Positions 57,496-64,000 of a DNA stretch of 64,000 bases are shown here, piece by piece. The position numbers were made by a program, and so were the translations under genes. Each line of letters opens with the position of its first letter. The stretch's first letter is position 1. The DNA comes from Cytobacillus firmus. Its GTDB lineage: Bacteria; Bacillota; Bacilli; Bacillales; Cytobacillaceae. Where the stretch lies: assembly GCF_023657595.1 (NCBI RefSeq), contig NZ_CP098323.1, positions 3,434,001-3,498,000 on the forward strand. The letters are read 5' to 3'. The notes beneath the pieces are model-generated. The model saw only the letters and a program-made list of their open reading frames with translations. It was not told where the DNA came from and did no database searches.

Positions 57496-58077
57496 CTATG
57501 AGTAATCTTCAATTAATTTACGTATTTCTGACATAATCAATTCGGTGGTTTCCTCTGCCGAAGCCTTTCTTTCTCTTAGCTCTTTCATATCAATTGGTTT
57601 TCCATAAACAACTTTTAATTTTGAAAAAGCTTTATAGGGGCCAATGATGGCGCAGGGAACGACATGCGCTTCTGACCTGAGAGCAAAAAAGCCTGCACCC
57701 GCCAGTCCTTTCCCCAGCTGCCCCGTTTTACTTCTAGTACCCTCTGGAAAAAGCCCTAAAACATTTCCTTCTTTTAAGATTCCAAGCCCTTTTCTTAATG
57801 CTTCCCTGTCACTCATTCCTCTTTTGACAGGAAAAGCGTTTAGATCGGGAAGAATTTTCCCCAGAACCGGTACATTAAAAAGCTCTTCTTTGGCCATAAA
57901 ATAAACTGGCCTTGGAGCATTAATGCCGACTACCGGAGGATCAAGATTATCTATATGATTAGAGCAAAGAAGAACTCCGCCTTCTTTCGGAAAGTTCTCC
58001 TTTCCGAACACTTCAAATCTGTAAATGGGTTTTAGGACTCCATAAACTGCTGCTTTGGCAAAAGAATAGAGATTCAC
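57496..58077 (-). CDS. plsC: 1-acyl-sn-glycerol-3-phosphate acyltransferase
   Basis: PlsC-family membrane-associated acyltransferase making phosphatidic acid. The 193 residues have the catalytic HX4D at H41-D46 (NHIDNLD) and the [10 protein letters not shown] substrate motif. The GTG start overlaps the cmk stop by 4 bp, so it is coupled to cmk. The 270-bp gap to ypfD shows a hairpin with a plus-strand T-run (about 57453-57478) but nothing else clear. Confidence 0.92.
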   Translation of the reverse strand: MNLYSFAKAAVYGVLKPIYRFEVFGKENFPKEGGVLLCSNHIDNLDPPVVGINAPRPVYFMAKEELFNVPVLGKILPDLNAFPVKRGMSDREALRKGLGILKEGNVLGLFPEGTRSKTGQLGKGLAGAGFFALRSEAHVVPCAIIGPYKAFSKLKVVYGKPIDMKELRERKASAEETTELIMSEIRKLIEDYS

Positions 58078-58754
58078 TTTGAACCAATCCTTTCAATAGC
58101 CAGATCCATTATCTTATCGACTACCTGTCCAATTGACAAAGAAGTTGTATCAATCTCTTTTGCATCATCTGCTTTCTTTAATGGAGCTACTTCACGTTCA
58201 GAGTCCAATTTGTCCCTTAAAGAAATTTCTTCCTTCAGCTTTTCAAGATCAGATGGATATCCCTTCTGGATATTTTCGTTATGTCGCCTTACAGCTCTTT
58301 CATCGACAGAGGCTAAAAGAAAAATCTTTACTTCTGCTTGGGGCAGGACATGGGTTCCGATATCCCTGCCATCCATTACCACTCCTCCATTTAAAGCAAA
58401 GCTTTGCTGGCGCGAAACCATTTCTTCCCTAACCAGCCTATGCATGGAGACAACGGAAACAGAATTTGTCACTTCGGAAGTCCTGATTTCATTTGTCACA
58501 TCCTGGCCGTCAAGATGAATTAATTGCCCTTTTTCGCCTGGCTGCAGTTCAATAACTGTATTGTTTAAAATCTCCATAAGAGAGGCTTCATCTTCGAGGT
58601 TTGCATTTTTCTGAATTGCTTTATAAGTCAAGGCTCGATACATGGCACCAGTATCAATATATATGTAAGATAATTTCTCCGCCACGATCTTTGCTACTGT
58701 ACTTTTCCCTGCAGCAGCTGGGCCGTCAATTGCGATTGATATACGTTTACTCAT
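58074..58754 (-). CDS. cmk: Cytidylate kinase
   Basis: Phosphorylates CMP and dCMP. The 226 residues show the P-loop GPAAAGKST (11-19), [12 protein letters not shown] and [11 protein letters not shown] signatures. ACAGGAGG precedes the ATG. First gene of cmk-plsC, followed by ypfD. Confidence 0.96.
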   Translation of the reverse strand: MSKRISIAIDGPAAAGKSTVAKIVAEKLSYIYIDTGAMYRALTYKAIQKNANLEDEASLMEILNNTVIELQPGEKGQLIHLDGQDVTNEIRTSEVTNSVSVVSMHRLVREEMVSRQQSFALNGGVVMDGRDIGTHVLPQAEVKIFLLASVDERAVRRHNENIQKGYPSDLEKLKEEISLRDKLDSEREVAPLKKADDAKEIDTTSLSIGQVVDKIMDLAIERIGSK

Positions 58755-58898
58755 AGTTCCTCCTGTGTAACCCTGGCCGCTTTTTCCCCAGGTTCATTCC
58801 GCTTTTATTTTAACATAATAAGTCTGCTTCAGTGCATAAATAAGCTGTATTTTAAGTCTTACAAATTTTCAAAAGCAGTCTCAAAAAAATCTCACCAC

Positions 58899-58924
58899 AA
58901 AAAATAAGCAGGCGCCTGCCTGCT
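58899..58924 (-). terminator. Terminator of ypfB
   Basis: AGCAGG pairs with CCTGCT and is followed by TATTTTTTG on the minus strand, at the ypfB stop. Confidence 0.7.
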
Positions 58925-59108
58925 AATTATTTTTCCTGAAAGTTTCAAGCAGCTCAGTAAAATTCTGATCTGTGACACCTTCATACTGTGTCAGCTGCTT
59001 TAATTCGGGAAAAGCATCCATATGATGAAAAAAAAATTGAGTGATCAGCAGGAAAACAAATTGCACTATTATTAATTTAAGAATAATCCTCTCCACTGTT
59101 TTCATCAT
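58923..59108 (-). CDS. ypfB: YpfB family small membrane protein (DUF5359)
   Basis: This 61-residue protein has a single N-terminal membrane helix (about 8-28) and an extracytoplasmic tail ending TELLETFRKNN. GGAGAG lies 6 bases before ATG 59108. It lies between motI/ypfA and cmk as in B. subtilis. Function unknown. Confidence 0.75.
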   Translation of the reverse strand: MMKTVERIILKLIIVQFVFLLITQFFFHHMDAFPELKQLTQYEGVTDQNFTELLETFRKNN

Positions 59109-59195
59109 TGCCATCTCTCCAACCGGAAATATAAAATCAAGTCAATAGACTTCACCATCTATTATGAGAGATGAATATAAAAATTATTCCTTTAT

Positions 59196-59855
59196 TCATA
59201 TTTCCAGGCCTTTTTTCTTCATGGCCAATTGCCTTTCGAAACAAAAGCGCAGAAGCAATTGCCTGTCCTGCGGGCTTACCTCCATAAACTGAACAGAAAT
59301 AAGCGATTTACCATTTCGGGGTTCAGAGACTCTTATTACCTTACTTTTAAGCTTCAAATAATAATTGACACCGTTTTGCATGGCTAATACGAAATAAGTA
59401 AATATTTGCATATTGGCTTTTAAGGAACTGTCCATCTTAGCAATGATCGCAGCCCCGCCTGCACTAATATCATCCGTAACGGACACAAAAGGAGAGAACT
59501 CATTATTTTCCGCATGGATTGCAACATCAACAGGAGTTTCTACCCGGACAAACTGCCGTCTTTGAATTTTCACTAAATGTTCATCCCCGGGATATGATAA
59601 AATCATCATCGGGATTTTTTGCTTAACTCTTCCAAGAACCTCGCTTTCGAAAAGGTATACCGTTCCATCATCAGCCAAAAAGGTAGCCTTCAGCTGTGTA
59701 CCATCAACCAGAAATGCAGTTTTATTCGTTTCCTGATTTATTGGATAATCAATATATAAGTTATTTCCTTCTCTTTCGGCAAGCTTGCATTTATACTTCT
59801 CAGGTTTTTCAGAGTACGTCAATTCGAGCATCAATGCTTCACCAATATTTATCAT
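59196..59855 (-). CDS. motI: PilZ-domain c-di-GMP receptor (MotI/DgrA, YpfA)
   Basis: This 219-residue protein has an N-terminal YcgR-like domain (about 5-90) and a C-terminal PilZ domain with the c-di-GMP motif RxxxR (R100 QFV R104) and DISAGG (129-134). In B. subtilis this receptor binds the MotA stator and brakes swimming when c-di-GMP is high. ATG 59855 is preceded by GGGGAAG. It lies between ypfB and ypeB, separated from ypeB by repeat copy 4. Confidence 0.9.
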   Translation of the reverse strand: MINIGEALMLELTYSEKPEKYKCKLAEREGNNLYIDYPINQETNKTAFLVDGTQLKATFLADDGTVYLFESEVLGRVKQKIPMMILSYPGDEHLVKIQRRQFVRVETPVDVAIHAENNEFSPFVSVTDDISAGGAAIIAKMDSSLKANMQIFTYFVLAMQNGVNYYLKLKSKVIRVSEPRNGKSLISVQFMEVSPQDRQLLLRFCFERQLAMKKKGLEI

Positions 59856-59974
59856 ACTTCCACACTTCCCCATAATAAAAGGATATTCTTGTCATTTAAT
59901 TATGAACGCTATATAAGAATCCTGCAATAACATTTTGATTTTCTTTAGGTAAAAAGACCCAAACATTCTGAATA

Positions 59975-60232
59975 AATTGCTGTTCTTTAGTGCTGTCCGT
60001 TGATTTCCGCTCCAGGCTGCTCAGCGAACCGCGGGGCGGGCGGTGAGCCTCCTCGACGCTCTGCGTCTGCGGGGTCTCACCTGTCCCGCTACTCCCGCAG
60101 GACATTGAATAAGCTTCATTGGTTAAACACCGCACGAAGAAAATGCGAATGCATTTTCGAGGATCTCGCACCTTCCGCTCCAATCAAATCAGTGAATAAT
60201 ATATAAAAAGCAACAAACCTTCGAAAATAGCC
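59975..60232 (+). repeat. Dispersed MITE-like repeat, copy 4
   Basis: The core and right end are nearly identical to copies 2 and 3 (CCGTTGATTTCCGCTCCAGG to CAACAAACCTTCGAAAATAG), but the left inverted end is missing or diverged. It lies in the roughly 390-bp gap between motI and ypeB and is in the same orientation as the other three. Confidence 0.9.
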
Positions 60233-60235
60233 AAA

Positions 60236-60266
60236 CAAAAAAAAGAAAGCCTATCCGGCTTTCTTT
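60236..60266 (-). terminator. Terminator of sleB-ypeB
   Basis: AAAGAAAGCC pairs with GGCTTTCTTT and is followed by eight Ts on the minus strand, overlapping the ypeB stop. Confidence 0.85.
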
Positions 60267-61614
60267 ACACTACATCTTCAAATATTGGTTCTGCATTCTT
60301 AAGCTTTTCTACTTTTTCTTCCTGTCCAGTTTCTGCATTTATATAAATCCTGTAAGTATCTTCACCCAATGTGCCCATAAATTCATAACAGGAAACTTCA
60401 TGATTCAAATCGTTAATGATTATTGCACGCCTGTCTTCCATGACCTTCAGCTGCGGATTCACCTTGGATCTTGCCTCTTCTGAAGTAATCGCAGGCTCAG
60501 GGATTTCTCGCTGGTGATGAGATTTTAAATAATCTTCGGCAGAAAAAGCAGTCATCCTGCCATTGTCAAGCGCAATTTTTACACGGATGGAGTCCGGATA
60601 AATTCTTACACCATCCTGGTTCGACACGAAGGTGAATACCCCTAAATTGTCATATTGGGCACTCTCGAATAAATCCAGGTCTTTAAAGCCATTGTCCTTA
60701 AGAAATTTAACTGCATTATTGCTTGCCTCATTAAGACTTACTTTTTGTTTCGCCACTTTCCGGTCGAGGATAAACCAGATTGGATAGCCGCCTTTTTTGG
60801 TAATATCCATGTTTGCTTCTTCATTTGTTTTCTCGTTTAGGATACTCACACTGAAAAACCCGTAATCAGATCCCTTGCCGTTTTCCGTTACTCTGATATT
60901 CACATTCTTTCCCAAACCTGCATAACGCTGGCCAATACGTGCAGCTTCTTTTTCTGTTATTTCTTTGCCATTCAGATATTTGTAGTTTTCATCTTTTTTC
61001 TGCATATTTACAAATGCAGGCCCAAAGTCTGTCTCTCCATAGCCTTCAACTGTTTTTTCCACTGTCTTAAAGCCGTCTATGATTGTATTATCTGCAGGTT
61101 CTTTATTGGACGCGAGAGCCATTTCGACATCCATCCATCTTAAGTTCTTTTCAAGAACCATATGCTGTACTTTACGTAAATCCTGCTGAACATCCGCAGA
61201 TTGCTTATAAAGCTGTTTGAGCGTTTGGTATTCCTTCTCAGATAATGGCTCCTTCTCTAAATCTCTTACTGCTGTCCGATAACTGAAATCTCCAATATTG
61301 GATAGAAATTCTTCGGTTTTATTGAAAGGAAGAAGTGTTAGAGGCAGCTGGCCCACATCCGAGTGGGCTTCTGAAGTCAATCTCCATACTTCTGCCAATT
61401 CAGGTGATAGCGAAGTTCTCGAATTCATCGCTAAAGTTGTTCCGATTTTGTCATGCAATAGGTCGACTTGATAAGTTAAATCATGAAATGCTCTTTGATA
61501 ATTATTTTCAGCATTAATGAGGATTGCATTTTTCTCCCGGTGTTCCTGATAACCCCAAAACGCTGTACCGGCAACACCCAGCGCAAGTACTCCAATAAGA
61601 ATTCCTCTAAGCAT
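60265..61614 (-). CDS. ypeB: Germination protein YpeB
   Basis: This 449-residue inner-spore-membrane protein has an N-terminal helix (about 4-20), a long helical N domain and C-terminal PepSY-type repeats (about 225-440). YpeB is needed to localise and protect the cortex-lytic enzyme SleB in the dormant spore. GAGGGGTG precedes the ATG; it follows sleB by 14 bp, so they are coexpressed. Confidence 0.95.
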   Translation of the reverse strand: MLRGILIGVLALGVAGTAFWGYQEHREKNAILINAENNYQRAFHDLTYQVDLLHDKIGTTLAMNSRTSLSPELAEVWRLTSEAHSDVGQLPLTLLPFNKTEEFLSNIGDFSYRTAVRDLEKEPLSEKEYQTLKQLYKQSADVQQDLRKVQHMVLEKNLRWMDVEMALASNKEPADNTIIDGFKTVEKTVEGYGETDFGPAFVNMQKKDENYKYLNGKEITEKEAARIGQRYAGLGKNVNIRVTENGKGSDYGFFSVSILNEKTNEEANMDITKKGGYPIWFILDRKVAKQKVSLNEASNNAVKFLKDNGFKDLDLFESAQYDNLGVFTFVSNQDGVRIYPDSIRVKIALDNGRMTAFSAEDYLKSHHQREIPEPAITSEEARSKVNPQLKVMEDRRAIIINDLNHEVSCYEFMGTLGEDTYRIYINAETGQEEKVEKLKNAEPIFEDVV

Positions 61615-61628
61615 GATTATTCACCCCT

Positions 61629-62465
61629 CTATTTACAGAATATATGTTTTCCAATCCGCTTGATTTGCGGCCGTGTCCAAATCCATCCGCTTGTAGCGGT
61701 ATCCGGATTAAAATAATACAGCGCCTCTCCTGTCGGATCCCATCCATTAATCGCATCCAGTACTGCTTTTTTTGCCGTATCATTCGGCGTTAGCCATATC
61801 TGTCCATCGGCAACGGCAGTAAAAGCACGAGGCTCAAAAATGACACCAGAAACAGTGTTTGGGAATGAAGCACTGTTTACACGGTTTAAGATAACTGCAG
61901 CAACTGCCACCTGGCCTGTATACGGTTCCCCTCTTGACTCTCCATAGACTGCATTGGCCATTAGCTGAATATCATTTTCCGAGAATCCATTAGGGACATT
62001 TGAAGCAGTGGGCTGTTTGGGAGCTTCCTGCTGCTGTGCTGTTCCCCCCGTTGACCCTTGCTGAGGCTTAGTCTGCTTTTCAGTTTCCACCCCGCCATAA
62101 TGGGTAAATTTATTGCCCTTATTGATTTGTTCTTTCACATATTGTTCATTATATTTAGATGCTTTCACGAGCTTGTTTTTTGTTTCCTGGCCGGCAAGCC
62201 CGTCAATGGGAAGTCCAAATTCATATTGGAAGTTCCTAAGTGCCCAATAGGTTCCCCACCCAAAGACTCCATCGATCTTCCCGTTGTAAAAGCCTAAATA
62301 CTGCAGACGGGATTGAAGTTCTATTACATCGTTACCTACAGCCCCGTGCTGAATCACCTGATTTGAAAAGGCATTGGCTTTTTCCATATTCCCGCTCAAT
62401 GGAATTCCCAGAACACAAAGGGAGATTATGATTAACACCTTTCCTGCCATAAATTTCTTTTTCAT
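61629..62465 (-). CDS. sleB: Spore cortex-lytic enzyme SleB
   Basis: Lytic transglycosylase that degrades muramic-delta-lactam cortex during germination. The 278 residues comprise a signal peptide (about 1-32), an N-terminal peptidoglycan-binding domain (about 38-98), a Gln/Pro/Ser-rich linker (about 128-157) and a hydrolase-2 catalytic domain with the likely catalytic E176 (VYGESRGE). GGAGGTTATAATCC precedes the ATG. A forespore promoter is expected but none was clear. Confidence 0.95.
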   Translation of the reverse strand: MKKKFMAGKVLIIISLCVLGIPLSGNMEKANAFSNQVIQHGAVGNDVIELQSRLQYLGFYNGKIDGVFGWGTYWALRNFQYEFGLPIDGLAGQETKNKLVKASKYNEQYVKEQINKGNKFTHYGGVETEKQTKPQQGSTGGTAQQQEAPKQPTASNVPNGFSENDIQLMANAVYGESRGEPYTGQVAVAAVILNRVNSASFPNTVSGVIFEPRAFTAVADGQIWLTPNDTAKKAVLDAINGWDPTGEALYYFNPDTATSGWIWTRPQIKRIGKHIFCK

Positions 62466-62569
62466 GGATTATAACCTCCAAAAGTCAATCTTTTATCATT
62501 GATCCTATTTTTTGTAGTCTCTGGCTTTTTATTCAATAACTTGAATCATTTATTAAGGCTGCCGGCAAA

Positions 62570-62602
62570 TAAAAAACCCTCCATCAGGAATGGAGAGTTT
62601 TC
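62570..62602 (-). terminator. Terminator of prsW
   Basis: AACTCTCCATTCC pairs imperfectly with GGAGGGTT and is followed by TTTTTTATTT on the minus strand, within the prsW end. Confidence 0.7.
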
Positions 62603-63273
62603 TGTATATCAATTTGATTATTCACATGCTTTACGCTATGAGCCCTTGCTTTTTTAACTTTTCTTAAGCCCAGCCACCAAAGGAAGATCATAAATGGAAA
62701 CATGATAAAAATCCAATGCTTAAGGGAAATAAGGATATAGTCGTAAATACCGTGAAGGAGAAAAGGTATAAGAAGTGAAAAGGCTATCCATTTTTTTGTA
62801 GATGTTGCCGAGAATTTTCCTTTTCCTATATAATAGCCCATGATAACACCGAAGAGAGCATGACTGGAAACCGGGAGCAAGGCCCTCCCAAGTGCGTGTT
62901 CCACACCTAGCCCGATGAGATAGAAGATATTTTCTGCCGTAGCAAAGCCGAGTGATACCGAGGCACCATACACAATTCCATCATATGGTTCATCAAAGGT
63001 TATATGCTGATAAATAGTATAGAATAATATAAACCATTTAAAGAACTCTTCCAGCATGCTTGATGATAGAAATGCATCCGCTAAACTGGACTGCAGCACC
63101 CCTTCAGTTTCTAAAACATATTGGATGAACATGATAGGGAACACAAGCAAAGCACCAAATAAAAAAGTTTTAAAAACCATTGAGATAGGTTCTGACTCAT
63201 ATTGATCTTTTAAATAAAAATAACTTAATAGTGCCAGTCCCGGCGCGATGCCAGCGGATAATATTCCCAGCAT
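62584..63273 (-). CDS. prsW: Intramembrane protease PrsW
   Basis: Membrane glutamic-type protease that makes the site-1 cut of anti-sigma factors such as RsiW in B. subtilis. The 229 residues have about seven helices; key motifs are EEFFKW (about 93-98), AENIFYL and SHALFG. ATG 63273 lies 8 bases after AGAGGA; the TTG at 63291 overlaps that site. Convergent or divergent partners give no extra information here: sleB lies downstream and the asparaginase gene is divergent. Confidence 0.92.
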   Translation of the reverse strand: MLGILSAGIAPGLALLSYFYLKDQYESEPISMVFKTFLFGALLVFPIMFIQYVLETEGVLQSSLADAFLSSSMLEEFFKWFILFYTIYQHITFDEPYDGIVYGASVSLGFATAENIFYLIGLGVEHALGRALLPVSSHALFGVIMGYYIGKGKFSATSTKKWIAFSLLIPFLLHGIYDYILISLKHWIFIMFPFMIFLWWLGLRKVKKARAHSVKHVNNQIDIQKTLHS

Positions 63274-63405
63274 GAGCTGTCCTCTTTTCAATCTGTTTTC
63301 TTAATCGTATCATGATATAGTAAGAATTAAAATGATTATTCAAATATTGGAAAATAAATATTTCGGTTCATATTTATTTTTCAAGGCGAAAATTGGGGGA
63401 TTAAC

Positions 63406-64000
63406 ATGGTGAAAAAAAAGATACTTGTTATACACACAGGGGGTACCATTTCAATGAGCGAGGATGCAGAAACAGGTGCCGTAAAACCAACAGATAATAA
63501 TCCATTAACTGAAAAAACAAAGGAACTGCTGTCCCTTGCAGAATTACTGATTGAAGAGCCATTCCACCTTCCTTCACCGCATATTACGCCAAAGGAAATG
63601 CTTAAATTAAAGGAAATCATTGAAAACAGCCTTGCAAAGGAAGAGATTAGCGGCGTAGTGATCACACATGGAACAGATACATTAGAAGAGACAGCCTACT
63701 TTTTGGACTTAAGTGTGAAAACATCCCTTCCGATCGTTGTTACAGGTGCAATGAGATCGAGTAATGAAATCGGTTCAGACGGACTATACAACCTTATTTC
63801 TTCTATTCGTGTAGCTGCTTGTGAAGAAGCAAAAGACAAAGGAGTCCTTGTCGTTTTGAATGATGAAATCCATACAGCAGAAAATGTTACAAAAACACAT
63901 ACGAGTAATGTCTCTACTTTCCAGAGCCCTCAGTACGGGCCAATTGGAATAGTCACAAAGAGAGGTGTATTATTCCATAACGCGCCGACAAATAGAGAAT
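63406..64000 (+). CDS. ansA: L-asparaginase (5' part; runs past the window end)
   Basis: Hydrolyses asparagine to aspartate and ammonia. The visible 198 residues show the two catalytic threonine motifs HTGGTIS (about 9-15) and THGTDTLEE, plus TGAMRSSNEIGSDG and the NDEIHTAENVTKTHT region. This is a type I (cytosolic) form: no signal peptide is present. TTGGGGGATTAAC precedes the ATG. The gene is cut off by the window edge. The symbol is given by family only. Confidence 0.88.
   Translation, partial: MVKKKILVIHTGGTISMSEDAETGAVKPTDNNPLTEKTKELLSLAELLIEEPFHLPSPHITPKEMLKLKEIIENSLAKEEISGVVITHGTDTLEETAYFLDLSVKTSLPIVVTGAMRSSNEIGSDGLYNLISSIRVAACEEAKDKGVLVVLNDEIHTAENVTKTHTSNVSTFQSPQYGPIGIVTKRGVLFHNAPTNRE

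Overview
The window looks like a chromosomal stretch of an endospore-forming, low-GC Gram-positive bacterium of the family Bacillaceae. Gene content and order follow the Bacillus subtilis yppF-recU-ponA ... qcr-aro-hep-hbs-spoIVA-gpsA-der-cmk-sleB block almost gene for gene. Spore genes (sspM, ypjB, spoIVA, seaA/yphB, ypeB, sleB), bacillithiol genes (bshA, bshB1) and a menaquinol-cytochrome c reductase (qcrABC) all point to an aerobic spore former. The genus cannot be fixed from the sequence alone. No tRNA, rRNA, prophage, CRISPR array or intact transposase gene was seen.

Layout: 1-6000 holds yppF/E/D-like/C, sspM, recU and ponA. 6000-13060 holds ypoC-nth-dnaD, asnS, aspB-ypmB-ypmA and a degenerate ComEC-like metallo-beta-lactamase-fold protein. 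13060-18120 holds dinG and panBCD. 18380-24000 is a long co-directional run: birA, cca, bshA, bshB1, mgsA, dapB, ypjD. 24000-28050 holds ypjC, a YugP-type peptidase, ypjB and ypjA, with two dispersed repeats. 28150-33700 holds qcrABC, ypiF, ypiB, ypiA and an unrecognised gene. 33800-40430 holds the aromatic supra-operon: aroC-aroB, a structured intergenic region, aroH, hisC, tyrA, aroA. 40600-46400 holds cheR, ndk, hepT-menG-hepS, mtrB, folE and hbs. 46770-47213 is a 52-bp tandem repeat array, followed by spoIVA, yphF, yphE, gpsA and der. 52900-64000 holds the YIEGIA spore-envelope cluster, ypzI, fni, ypfD, plsC-cmk, ypfB, motI/ypfA, ypeB-sleB, prsW and the start of an asparaginase gene.

Most genes lie on the minus strand. 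Many are packed with 1-4 bp overlaps, which suggests translational coupling (panBC, mgsA-bshB1-bshA-cca-birA, yphA-yphB, cmk-plsC, aroC-aroB). Together they cover quinone-based respiration (hepS/menG/hepT make menaquinone, qcrABC oxidises it), aromatic amino acids and chorismate, pantothenate, redox buffering, envelope growth, DNA repair and sporulation/germination.

Main oddities: the trp operon expected between aroH and hisC is absent although its regulator TRAP (mtrB) is present; a strongly structured roughly 200-bp element lies between aroB and aroH; four copies of a MITE-like repeat of about 280 bp all point the same way; a seven-unit 52-bp tandem array lies between hbs and spoIVA; and there is a promoter-then-terminator leader ahead of hepS. 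Starts were re-chosen by ribosome binding site where the longest reading frame was implausible; all family assignments come from recognising sequence motifs and synteny, with no database search.
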